Of a stretch of 46,100 bases of DNA, positions 36,010-43,477 are shown piece by piece. The translations under genes were made by a program, and so were the position numbers. The stretch's first letter is position 1. Every line of letters begins with the position of its first letter. The notes below the pieces were generated by a model. It was not told the DNA's origin, ran no database searches, and saw only the letters and a list, made by a program, of their open reading frames with translations. Source of the stretch: Pseudomonadota bacterium (GTDB lineage: Bacteria; Pseudomonadota; Gammaproteobacteria; Acidiferrobacterales; UBA6901); contig JAJXUF010000017.1 in assembly GCA_021783175.1 (NCBI GenBank), forward strand, positions 1 through 46,100, given 5' to 3'.

Positions 36010-36031
36010 GGCGCCCTGCATGCAGGGCGCC
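36010..36031. promoter_or_regulatory. Perfect 22-base palindrome just upstream of argD
   Basis: GGCGCCCTGCA is followed directly by its exact complement TGCAGGGCGCC. On the argD strand it is followed by CTTTATGTTTT and then the ATG at 35999, so it resembles a terminator stem with an interrupted T-tract placed where the ribosome-binding site should be. It could be an attenuator, a translation-blocking hairpin or an operator. Which of these applies is not visible. Confidence 0.55.
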
Positions 36032-36115
36032 ACGGTTACCAGTAAACCCGTTCAATGTCGTACTACAATAACTCAAGTTTCGTAAATTCGCCAACTCAAT
36101 TGCACGGTGCCAAAT

Positions 36116-36146
36116 GGAAAAGCCCGGCGCAAAACCGGGCTTTTCC
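36116..36146. terminator. Bidirectional intrinsic terminator
   Basis: GGAAAAGCCCGG (36116-36127) pairs perfectly with CCGGGCTTTTCC (36135-36146) around CGCAAAA. The A/T ends give a short T-tract on either strand. It lies 21 bases past the stop of the PuuD-like gene and would end that transcript before argD. Confidence 0.85.
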
Positions 36147-36167
36147 TGTTACTCGGTAGACCCGGTC

Positions 36168-36665
36168 TTAGACCGGCATGGGCAGACCATGTGGTCCGGC
36201 CATCATAAAAAATACCATCGGGATGGACAGCATCGTGTTCGTGCGCGACGCGAGGAAGGCGATGCGTGCAGCTTTTGCCTTGGTCGCATCGTCCACCTGC
36301 ACTATACCGAGCACCTTCTTCTGGTTTGGCCAGATAAGCACCCAGACATTGAACAGCATAATGGTGCCGAGCCACGCGCCGATTCCGATGCGTGCCGCAT
36401 CGCCATGCAGCGTGAAGGCGTTGACGAATCCGAGTCCCGAGCGGGCAAGGTAATAAGCGCCGGTCAGCCAGGTGACGAGTGCCGCGTAACGGAACCAGAG
36501 CAGCGCCTGCGGCGCAACATGCTTGGTGATGCCGGCGGCAGTGTTATCAGCCCGCGCCTTCGGAAGGGCCACGGCCTGGACAAAATTGAAGTAGTAAAGC
36601 AGTCCGATCCAGGTGATGCCGGCGAGGATATGCAGCCAGCGGTCACTAAATAGTTCAAAACTCAT
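36168..36665 (-). CDS. PuuD-like (urate hydroxylase-type) integral membrane protein
   Basis: 165 residues, mostly four hydrophobic helices: DRWLHILAGITWIGLLYYFN, LLWFRYAALVTWLTGAYYLA, IGAWLGTIMLFNVWVLIWPN and SIPMVFFMMAGPHG. This corresponds to the membrane domain found in urate hydroxylase PuuD-type proteins. It is much shorter than full-length PuuD, which carries an extra C-terminal cytochrome-c-like part, and no CxxCH is present. The conserved His, Trp and Asn in the helices could bind haem or quinone, but that is speculation. A 33-residue membrane peptide is encoded 65 bases upstream on the same strand, and a strong terminator follows. Confidence 0.8.
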   Translation of the reverse strand: MSFELFSDRWLHILAGITWIGLLYYFNFVQAVALPKARADNTAAGITKHVAPQALLWFRYAALVTWLTGAYYLARSGLGFVNAFTLHGDAARIGIGAWLGTIMLFNVWVLIWPNQKKVLGIVQVDDATKAKAARIAFLASRTNTMLSIPMVFFMMAGPHGLPMPV

Positions 36666-36730
36666 TTGGCGTTCTCCGTGAATTATTCTCTTTGGTTCGT
36701 GTCCGGTAATGCGGCAGGGCTACGCCCTCG

Positions 36731-36832
36731 CTACACCGTCACGAGAAAGTGGCGAGCGACATAATAAAGAATCAGTGTCAGGATAAAACCGGAGATAATA
36801 GTTCCCCAGATCGAATCCAGCGGATTTTTCAT
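36731..36832 (-). CDS. 33-residue single-span membrane peptide
   Basis: ATG at 36832 with AGAGG 7 bases upstream. The peptide starts MKNPLDSIWGTIISGFIL and continues LTLILYYVARHFLVTV: a short polar head, one hydrophobic helix and a basic/aromatic tail. It lies between the pyridoxamine-phosphate-oxidase-fold gene and the PuuD-like gene, all on the minus strand, so it may be a small subunit of the PuuD-like protein. I know no family name for it. The good ribosome-binding site and position make a real gene likely. Confidence 0.6.
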   Translation of the reverse strand: MKNPLDSIWGTIISGFILTLILYYVARHFLVTV

Positions 36833-36956
36833 GGTTATGCCTCTGTTGTTGCTAATTGTTGAGTGGTTTGCTTGGTTGGCTAGGTTAAGGCAGGTCAGTC
36901 CGGAATTCAAGATTCCGTTCCGATCGCAGGTGTATTCACTGACGCAAGGTGCCGGC

Positions 36957-37517
36957 TCAGTCGGCACCACTTTCATCAGCCACCAGGCCGGTGGGCAAAC
37001 CGTCGATGCTGATGCGATTTTTTTCCGCCTGATAGGCGGCAAGGCCGTCAGCCCCCTTCTTTTCTGCCCAGCGTAAATAGGTATCGCGCTCTCCCTGATA
37101 GTCAAAGAGCGGGACGGCGTAGCCGCAGGAAGTCTGCGCCGAATCGAGCTGCAGCAGAATGATCTGGCGTACGCCGGGGAAATGAGGAAACTGTTGCGCC
37201 AGTTCGGTCCAGCCGGCGTCGCCCGGCCGTTGAGCGCTGCCTTTTCCATATAAACGCAGGATCAAGGTCTCTTCGGTGAAACTGCAGAACATGATGGTGA
37301 GCCGGCCATCGTCGAGCAAGTGGGCGGCGGTTTCATTGCCGCTTCCGGTGATGTCGAGATAGGCCACATGACGGTCATCAAGAATTCGAAATGTGTCCGC
37401 GCCTTTGGGCGAGAGATTGATGCGTCCGCGACGCGGGGCAGTGGCAACGAAGAACATATGCTGTCGCCGGATGAACTCGCGCAGGCCAGAATTAAGGCTT
37501 TCGTAGAATTTTGCCAT
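36957..37517 (-). CDS. Pyridoxamine 5'-phosphate oxidase-fold protein
   Basis: 186 residues: FIRRQHMFFVATAPRRGRIN, SPKGADTFRILDDRHVAYLD, NETAAHLLDDGRLTIMFCSF and ILRLYGKGSAQR form the split-barrel FMN-binding core of this superfamily. Members of this branch are mostly uncharacterised flavoproteins or haem/F420-type reductases; true PdxH motifs are not evident. The ATG at 37517 gives a sensible N-terminus. The gene heads a short minus-strand group with the 33-residue peptide (124 bases downstream) and the PuuD-like gene. Confidence 0.85.
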   Translation of the reverse strand: MAKFYESLNSGLREFIRRQHMFFVATAPRRGRINLSPKGADTFRILDDRHVAYLDITGSGNETAAHLLDDGRLTIMFCSFTEETLILRLYGKGSAQRPGDAGWTELAQQFPHFPGVRQIILLQLDSAQTSCGYAVPLFDYQGERDTYLRWAEKKGADGLAAYQAEKNRISIDGLPTGLVADESGAD

Positions 37518-38050
37518 GGTATGACACCATTATGCGCAACGGGCTGCATCATACCCCAGCGACGCGTGCAGGGTCACCTTGGGGGCAAAGTGGTGCCTGC
37601 CGCTGTTGGCTGGTGGCGAGTGAGGATTATTCGCCGCGGTCAGCTGCCGTGGAATTGTCAGTCCGATGTTCACGCAAAAAAAGCAGAAAGATCGTACGCG
37701 GAAGACACATGTGGCGAATGCGACCCAACGAGGCGGCAGGGTTGCTGACATATCGTGGACCGATGCAACCGGGGCCGGCGTAGCAGAAGCGTGCATGCGA
37801 TGTGAATCGGTTATGTGGGAGAACGCATGTTCTTCTGGTTTCGCGGTCTTGCCGCCAGGTCGTCAGCTTCCATCGTGAGCCCGCCAGCACGTGCAGTGTG
37901 GAGCGCTGTCTTGTCGGTGCGCAGACCGTTAGACACGCACAAAAAAGGGGCTTATGCTGCTACACATTGCGGCGATAGCGGACGTAAGGGCACTGAGACC
38001 GCCTTGAATCCTTTCATCGCAAATGCAAATAGAAACGAAAAGGGGTCAGT
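37518..38050. other. Intergenic region
   Basis: About 530 bases between divergent genes. Several short frames occur on both strands, none with a ribosome-binding site or recognisable motif. No repeats or terminators stand out. Confidence 0.4.
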
Positions 38051-38602
38051 ATGAACAATACCAAGCAATTGGGCGTCGGCGCGGTCGTTGCGATCATCAT
38101 CGGAATCGTATTCTACGTTGCCGGTTTTTGGCATGCGGCGAACCGCGCGTCTGTGACTGTGCACAACCTGACCAGTGAATTGAATTCGTTGCAGACCAAA
38201 GTGACGACAATGAATAATCAGGATCAGATGTTGCATGCGCGTCTGGATCTGTTCAAGGCAGCAGGCGACATGGATCAACGCAACTTTGGGCTGGCCAATG
38301 GACACCTGAAAGAGGCTTCTGCGGCGCTTGCGGCGGTGGATGCGCGATCCGCTGGCGTGAATCCCACGCAGCTCGGTATCCTGCTTGGGCAACTGGGCAA
38401 TTTCAATGTTACCGTCGCTACGGATCTTGAGGCGCAACGTACCCAGGTGCTCGAATTTGGGAATCAGCTGGATGCATTGATGGCCGGACCGGCCGCAACT
38501 TCGCCCTCAGCGACCACCCCAGCAGCAGCGCCAGGAACGGCGCCGGCGACAACGGCGGGAGAAATGCCGGTGACGCCAACCTCGGAACCCGCGAAACCGT
38601 AA
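38051..38602 (+). CDS. Membrane-anchored hypothetical protein with Ala/Pro/Thr-rich tail
   Basis: 183 residues. One N-terminal transmembrane helix (LGVGAVVAIIIGIVFYVAGF) is followed by a helical, probably coiled-coil region (LTSELNSLQTKVTTMNNQDQ and GHLKEASAALAAVDARSAGV), then a low-complexity tail rich in Ala, Pro and Thr from about residue 145. The start ATG has AAAGGGG upstream. The topology suggests a periplasmic domain tethered to the inner membrane. I do not recognise the family, and the neighbours give no functional clue. Confidence 0.7.
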   Translation: MNNTKQLGVGAVVAIIIGIVFYVAGFWHAANRASVTVHNLTSELNSLQTKVTTMNNQDQMLHARLDLFKAAGDMDQRNFGLANGHLKEASAALAAVDARSAGVNPTQLGILLGQLGNFNVTVATDLEAQRTQVLEFGNQLDALMAGPAATSPSATTPAAAPGTAPATTAGEMPVTPTSEPAKP

Positions 38603-38812
38603 TTGGAGTTGGGGTGTCGCAGATGCGATGCAACTGCGGCAGCCCGGTAGCGCATTGCAGCGACATCCTGGTCTGGCGCCACGTTCGTTATGAATACATT
38701 AAAGTTGATGCGATTGGCGTGATCGCCGTCCCGACGTCTTGGACGGGAGTTGACCTGCGATACGACAGAACCGCGTTGCGCGCTGATTGAGGCAGGAGTT
38801 ATCCCGCCGCCG

Positions 38813-39307
38813 TCAGTCCGCAAATGAATGCCTAAGGTGCGATAGAAATTCGCTCGCCGCCGAGCTGCCCTCCGCGGGAGCCCAGTCTGCTTTTTCGCTG
38901 GCAGTGAGCGGTCGGTAGGGACCGGCCTTCGATTCGAAGAACACGCTTCCGGGAGCCAGCGCTACAAGGCTATGAAAGACACCATGCGGAATGTTTACCC
39001 CTGAAGTCGGTCCGCCTGGCTCAAGTTCTATGGTCGATGTAACGGCGCCGTTGGCGTCGAAGAATACGACGCCCAGTCGACCGCGCAAAGCGATGATCGT
39101 TTCGTCCTTGGCGGGATCGCTGTGACAATGGGGCTGAATGTAGGAGCCTGGCTCGATAGCGTTGAGCAGGCGGTGGCTGGCGGCATCGTCGCTTGAGTGA
39201 AAATTGTAATTCTTGCGACGGCGCGGTGAATCCGACGCCGCGCGCGATACGCGTTCGAGCAGTTCGTCGTCAATCAGCTGAAGATCAGATGCTGGTGAAT
39301 TGTTCAT
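38813..39307 (-). CDS. WbuC-type cupin-fold metalloprotein
   Basis: 164 residues with a cupin core: IEPGSYIQPHCHSDPAKDET (metal-binding HCH and the later Glu), IALRGRLGVVFFD, and the second motif IPHGVFHSLVALAPGSVFFE. The N-terminal part (RKNYNFHSSDDAASHRLLNA) is typical of WbuC-family proteins, which are often found in O-antigen clusters. No polysaccharide genes are nearby here, so the biological role is open. It is convergent with the membrane-anchored hypothetical. Confidence 0.85.
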   Translation of the reverse strand: MNNSPASDLQLIDDELLERVSRAASDSPRRRKNYNFHSSDDAASHRLLNAIEPGSYIQPHCHSDPAKDETIIALRGRLGVVFFDANGAVTSTIELEPGGPTSGVNIPHGVFHSLVALAPGSVFFESKAGPYRPLTASEKADWAPAEGSSAASEFLSHLRHSFAD

Positions 39308-39519
39308 GCAAATGTCCGGACGTTTACCTAAACGCAGTTTGCGCCAATGATAGCAGAATCAAGCGTTTTGGCAGCGCTTGCCGATGCCAGTGCGGTCAAT
39401 CGTTTTTTCCTCGCCTGAAACTGCCTCACGGACTGAGGCAACGTCGATGCGTGTATTTCGAGAAGCGCCAATCCCAGGGCGGACGATGAGGTCTGGTTCA
39501 TCATTTGCCGAGCCCTGCG

Positions 39520-40140
39520 TTACGCAGCGCTCGCGATAAACTCATCCAGCCTGATGACACGCGCACCGCAGGAGTTGACGAAGGCGCTATCGTGGCTGGC
39601 GAACAGGGTAAGCCCAGGCCGCTCGGCAATGCGCTGTGCCAGCAGATCGCGGGTGCGCAGATCCAGTCCATTGCTCGGTTCGTCCAACAGCATGAGGGGA
39701 GTTCCGCCGATCCAGGCCGCGCACAGGAGGAATTTCTTCTGAGTACCCAGAGACATCGCGGCGAAACTTGTCGCCAGATGTGGTGTGAGTCCGAACTCCT
39801 CAGCCATATTGAGTGTTGAGTGGTCCACGCGGCAGGATCGCGCCATGGCGACGAAGTCCAGCAGATCGCGTCCGCTCATGAACGGATAAACAGAACTTTC
39901 ATCTGGGGCATAGGCCAAGCGTCGTCTGGCGGTCAGAGGATCCTTGATCATATCGACACCGTCGATCCAAATGGCACCGGCATCGGGCTCGATTGCTCCG
40001 CAAAGCAGTCCGAGCAGCGTCGATTTTCCGCTGCCATTGGCGCCCTGTAGGGCATATGTGCCCGCAGCCAACGAACCGGCGGCGCTGCGGAAGACCGACT
40101 TGCGTCCGAAGGATTTGCTCAAACCGGCGAAGCGCAACAT
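39520..40140 (-). CDS. ABC transporter ATP-binding protein of a three-gene cassette
   Basis: 206 residues from the ATG at 40140, which has GAGGT 7 bases upstream; an extension to 40167 would overlap the upstream gene and is not used. Walker [17 protein letters not shown], a signature-like MSLGTQKKFLLCAAW (diverged from LSGGQ), Walker B LMLLDEPSNGLD and H-loop FASHD. It resembles the small ATPases of ABC-2-type exporters (CcmA-like). It follows the polytopic membrane protein gene by 10 bases and would energise it. Confidence 0.88.
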   Translation of the reverse strand: MLRFAGLSKSFGRKSVFRSAAGSLAAGTYALQGANGSGKSTLLGLLCGAIEPDAGAIWIDGVDMIKDPLTARRRLAYAPDESSVYPFMSGRDLLDFVAMARSCRVDHSTLNMAEEFGLTPHLATSFAAMSLGTQKKFLLCAAWIGGTPLMLLDEPSNGLDLRTRDLLAQRIAERPGLTLFASHDSAFVNSCGARVIRLDEFIASAA

Positions 40141-40150
40141 GGGTGTTACC

Positions 40151-41374
40151 TCAGTGGGTGGCAGCAAGCGCCGCGGCCGACCATGCGCCGGCCAGGAGGA
40201 AGGACAACAGTGCCGCCTGTCGTCCGCCGTGGAGCGACGGCAGACGCAAAGCCGCCAGAAGAACGAAATAACCGGGCAGCAGAAGTCCTAAGGCGCCAAG
40301 GTTGCCGGGAGAGCGGACAGCTACCAGGCCAAAGACCAAGGCGATCGGCAGCGCACCAATGGCTGCAATGAAGCGCAGGTCCTGCCAGCGCCAGAAATGA
40401 CGTGCTAGCGGCAACGCTCGTACGAAGCCAGCCACGCGGCTGTGCGCCCGGTCCAGGGTGCGGTACCAACCGGCCATTAGTAGTGCGATTGCAGCTGCTG
40501 CCAACGCGCTGGTCGGCAATGTGCGATTGTCGAAGGCGAATACGCGTAAGAGCGCATCGGTTCCCAGCGCCACTGCCGCCAGCGCGGTTGCCCGCAGGGG
40601 TGTCGAAGCATCGGCTGCCAGCGCCTTTATCTGGATCCGCCATGCAGGCGGCAGCATCATGTTCCTGCTGCGCTGATTTTGACCGGTTCGCTTTTGATCC
40701 AGCGGACTCGGTCGTCGCCAACGCGGCCAGCGCGCAAGCGCCAACAGCCCCAGCGCGCCGGATGTTGCCAAGGCAGTAACGCGCAGGGAGGGACTCGTGC
40801 TTGCCAGACCCCAGCTGTAGGCGAGATCAGCCGCCACAAGAGGCAAGATCACCGCCGCGCGACCTTCAAGCAGCGCCAGTTGTGCGAGAAAAAAGAGTTC
40901 CGCGAGCACCGGGATTGCGGCAATGCTCATTTCACCCAGACCAGATGCGGCGCCCGCCAGCACGGTCAGTGCCATGGCGGCACTGATAAAAGGAGCCAGC
41001 AATAGCGTGTTCGCAGGCACCAGCATCGCGAGATTAACGGCCCGTTTTTCACCCAAGGTCAGCGGTAGCGAACCCACTTGCCGCGCGAAGTCTCCGCCAG
41101 CAACCGCTCGGCGCTGGACGAAAATCCACAACATGCCGACTGCTTGCATGCTCCCTGTTGCTGCAAGATGCGAGACCAATCCAGTACCGATACGCAGAGC
41201 CCCCGCCAGTGGGTAGGCCAATATCAGCAGCAACACGTGCAACTTTGTACCCATCGGCAGCAACAAAGCGGCAAGCACCAGCCACTGCCAGTGGCGCATG
41301 ACAAGGCGCGCAGTGGCGATGCTCCACCAGCGTATACGGAGCCGTAGCCAATTGGCGACGAGAACTTTACGCAT
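40151..41374 (-). CDS. Polytopic membrane protein, probable ABC exporter permease
   Basis: 407 residues from the ATG at 41374. About ten hydrophobic helices are visible, for example WQWLVLAALLLPMGTKLHVL, LLLAPFISAAMALTVLAGAA and FIAAIGALPIALVFGLVAVR, with a basic loop in the middle (RWPRWRRPSPLDQKR). There is no named-family motif. The position between a winged-helix regulator (8-base overlap) and an ABC ATPase implies it is the transmembrane partner. The substrate is unknown. Composition is very rich in Ala and Leu, as for the neighbouring ATPase gene. Confidence 0.75.
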   Translation of the reverse strand: MRKVLVANWLRLRIRWWSIATARLVMRHWQWLVLAALLLPMGTKLHVLLLILAYPLAGALRIGTGLVSHLAATGSMQAVGMLWIFVQRRAVAGGDFARQVGSLPLTLGEKRAVNLAMLVPANTLLLAPFISAAMALTVLAGAASGLGEMSIAAIPVLAELFFLAQLALLEGRAAVILPLVAADLAYSWGLASTSPSLRVTALATSGALGLLALARWPRWRRPSPLDQKRTGQNQRSRNMMLPPAWRIQIKALAADASTPLRATALAAVALGTDALLRVFAFDNRTLPTSALAAAAIALLMAGWYRTLDRAHSRVAGFVRALPLARHFWRWQDLRFIAAIGALPIALVFGLVAVRSPGNLGALGLLLPGYFVLLAALRLPSLHGGRQAALLSFLLAGAWSAAALAATH

Positions 41375-41723
41375 GGCGCATGCCCTGGCCAGAGTGTTGG
41401 TCAGGAAGTTCGACCAGTTTCTGCAACTGAGCGATGTAGCCTTCGAGCGCCGCACGCCCTGCATCAGACAGGCAGTAAACGGTTTGTGCGCGATGCTCGA
41501 TCTCTTGCCGCCGGCGTGTGTCGATCCATCCCGCAGTGATGAACTTGTTTAGATGTGCATCAAGATTTCCATCGGTTGCCTGCAGTCCCTGTTTGAGATC
41601 TGAAAAGGTAGCCTCGCCGCGTGCCCAAAGGAGTACGGCGTTCTGGGTCCGAATGGGTTGGTGCAAAAGTGCGTCGGGGCGTGGTAGGGACATGGTCATG
41701 GACGTTCGAGCAAGGTTTGGCAT
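41367..41723 (-). CDS. Winged-helix transcriptional regulator
   Basis: 118 residues from the ATG at 41723; ATGs at 41699 and 41693 are alternatives. The core (LLHQPIRTQNAVLLWARGEA, TFSDLKQGLQATDGNLDAHL, KFITAGWIDTRRR) is a small MarR/ArsR-like winged helix of the HTH_34 kind, in which a dimer often represses its own operon. It overlaps the membrane protein gene by 8 bases. By position it probably regulates the ABC cassette. Confidence 0.85.
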   Translation of the reverse strand: MPNLARTSMTMSLPRPDALLHQPIRTQNAVLLWARGEATFSDLKQGLQATDGNLDAHLNKFITAGWIDTRRRQEIEHRAQTVYCLSDAGRAALEGYIAQLQKLVELPDQHSGQGMRHA

Positions 41724-42178
41724 TCTCGGTGCAGACTGCGCTGCCTAGCGTCAAGCATGGCCTGGACTCATTGCAGCTGGTGGTTCGCAGAACTCCTCAT
41801 GGGCAACTGGAAAGTTCATCCAGGAAACCGCATGTTTTTAGGCTATTACTCTGCAATGCAAAGTGTCAAGAAATGGCATTAAGCCGGGCATGCTTCCAGT
41901 AGTTAAAGAGGGGAAATGAGGCCGGCGCAGAGATTTGCCAAGATTGCCTAGAAAACTGGCATTGATGGGCCTATCCCCCTAAAGCCAACGTTTGCCCCAG
42001 TCCCGCACCAGGATGCGGCGCGCCCAAAAGTCTATATTGATTGTGCGTGATTATCCCATGGGAAAAGTTCTGCGCGATCCGTGGACGGTATTCGAAATAC
42101 GAATGGTTTGCATTTGTATTTGAGAGCATGCTAAAGTTCGTTCCGCCAAGTTCATTACCAGTTGCGAGGAGTCTAGGC
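41724..42178. other. Intergenic region upstream of the iron-uptake genes
   Basis: About 455 bases between the divergent regulator and cupredoxin genes. No gene is seen. The 3' part carries the dyad and possible promoter described separately; the rest shows no repeats or terminators. Confidence 0.45.
42095..42121. promoter_or_regulatory. Operator-like dyad upstream of the cupredoxin/FTR1 genes
   Basis: AATACGAATG (42096-42105) and CATTTGTATT (42111-42120) are inverted repeats with one mismatch and a GTTTG spacer; one more pair extends the arms. The inner AATG-N5-CATT matches the centre of the Fur consensus, but the flanks do not. A possible -35 (TTGCAT, 42108-42113) and weak -10 (TAAAGT, 42132-42137) would place the dyad over the promoter, about 60 bases before the cupredoxin start. 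Confidence 0.45.
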
Positions 42179-42550
42179 ATGCTTCGAAGGTCCGAACCTT
42201 TTGCTGTGGGCAAATATCTGATCGCGCTTTTTGGCATTGCGGCGACAATCTTTGTGCAGCCGGCGCCATTCGCCTTTGCTTCCGATCTGCCGATCGTCAA
42301 TCTCGCTATCAAGGCCGGGCATTTCGTGCCGGAGACTCTGCAGGTACCGGCCGGGCAGAAATTCAAGCTGCGCGTTACCAATGAGGGGCCTGGCGTCGAG
42401 GAATTTGAAAGTTCGGACTTGAATCGCGAAAACATCGTTGCGCCAGGAGGGACGCTGGAGATATTTCTCGGCCCCCTCGAGCAGGGCAGCTACGGATTTT
42501 TCGGAGATTTTCATCCTGATACGGCCCGCGGCCGGATCATTGCAAAATAG
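42179..42550 (+). CDS. FtrB-like periplasmic cupredoxin-domain protein
   Basis: 123 residues from the ATG at 42179, preceded by AGGAG; longer frames would spoil the signal peptide (GKYLIALFGIAATIFVQPAP, ending near FAFAS). One cupredoxin domain follows: FVPETLQVPAGQKFKLRVTN, EEFESSDLNRENIVAPGG, GSYGFFGDFHPDTARG. This pattern (EEFES, FFG.FH.DTA) is that of FtrB-type and EfeO-N-like cupredoxins linked to FTR1 permeases, not of classical blue-copper proteins: the usual Cys and Met ligands are absent while a His is kept. In FtrABCD systems the cupredoxin is thought to oxidise ferrous iron before uptake. The FTR1 gene follows immediately. Confidence 0.85.
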   Translation: MLRRSEPFAVGKYLIALFGIAATIFVQPAPFAFASDLPIVNLAIKAGHFVPETLQVPAGQKFKLRVTNEGPGVEEFESSDLNRENIVAPGGTLEIFLGPLEQGSYGFFGDFHPDTARGRIIAK

Positions 42551-42562
42551 GTGGGTCTGATT

Positions 42563-43405
42563 ATGGGCAGCGTACTCTTTATCGTGTGGCGGGAAAGTAT
42601 CGAAGCGGTACTGGTGATTGGCATTCTTTACGCCTATCTGTTGCGTCTCGGTGCAACGCGCCGCGGTTTCGCCTATCTGTGGGTCGGCGTGACAGCGGGA
42701 ATTGGCGTCAGTGTTTTACTGGCACTCGCCACGCTCGGCATCCAGAGCGAGTTGCGCGGGCAGCAGCTGCAATATTTCCAGACATCAATGCTGTTTATCG
42801 CCGCCGTGCTCATGACGCAAATGGTGCTGTGGATGAACAAGCATGGGCGCACCCTGAAGCGTACGCTCGAGGCCGACATGAATCGGGCGATTAGTTCCGG
42901 CAGGCTTATCGGCGTTGCGCTTATCGCCCTGCTCGCGGTGGCGCGCGAAGGATCGGAAACGGTTTTGTATGTCTACAGCCTCGGGCTCGAACGCGCTGGC
43001 GGCATGTCTTCGATGCTTGCCATGGCCGCGCTTGGATTCTTGCTGGCGCTTGCCACGGCGTGGGGGGTTTCCAAGGGCGCACGCTTTCTTAGCTACAAGA
43101 TCTTCTTTCGCATTACCACTGTCATTCTGCTGTTTTCCGCCGCAGGCCTGCTGGTTAGCGGCATGTCCAACCTTATTGGCATGGGCCTGCTGCCGTCGAT
43201 AGTCCAGCCAGTGTGGAACACCTCGGCCGTGCTAAACAGCGGCAGTCGCATTGGCGGCGTCGTTTCGGCCCTGACCGGATACCGCTCGCAGCCGTCGCTC
43301 ATGCTTGTGATCGCATACCTGCTGTACTGGTCAGTCACGATCGGATGGATACTTTCGCGCCGTCAGGTTCGCAGCGTGGAAGCCATCAGCAAGGTCGCCG
43401 CTTAG
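42563..43405 (+). CDS. FTR1-family high-affinity iron permease
   Basis: 280 residues from the ATG at 42563, with AGGTGG about 9 bases upstream; a GTG at 42551 directly after the previous stop is possible. Seven hydrophobic helices, with the two family iron-binding motifs RESIE (about residue 8) and REGSE (about residue 130) on helices 1 and 4. FTR1/EfeU/FtrC proteins import iron across the inner membrane, coupled to oxidation by a periplasmic partner. The cupredoxin gene directly upstream fits that partner. An outer-membrane-barrel-like gene follows. Confidence 0.93.
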   Translation: MGSVLFIVWRESIEAVLVIGILYAYLLRLGATRRGFAYLWVGVTAGIGVSVLLALATLGIQSELRGQQLQYFQTSMLFIAAVLMTQMVLWMNKHGRTLKRTLEADMNRAISSGRLIGVALIALLAVAREGSETVLYVYSLGLERAGGMSSMLAMAALGFLLALATAWGVSKGARFLSYKIFFRITTVILLFSAAGLLVSGMSNLIGMGLLPSIVQPVWNTSAVLNSGSRIGGVVSALTGYRSQPSLMLVIAYLLYWSVTIGWILSRRQVRSVEAISKVAA

Positions 43406-43477
43406 CCAGCTCAAAAAACGTTTTTCAATCAATTTTCCAGGTCGCGGCCGCCCAGCCGCCAGGCCAAGGGGGACTTT

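Noticed and set aside
38726..38746. CCGTCC...GGACGG hairpin after the membrane-anchored hypothetical
   Set aside because: A 6-bp stem without a T-run is too weak to call a terminator.
40146..40721. 191-codon minus-strand frame overlapping the ABC cassette membrane protein
   Set aside because: Alternate frame of the polytopic membrane gene, with no ribosome-binding site or motif.
42096..42120. Assignment of the dyad as a Fur box
   Set aside because: Only the centre matches; the outer triplets do not fit the 19-base consensus, so I list it only as operator-like.
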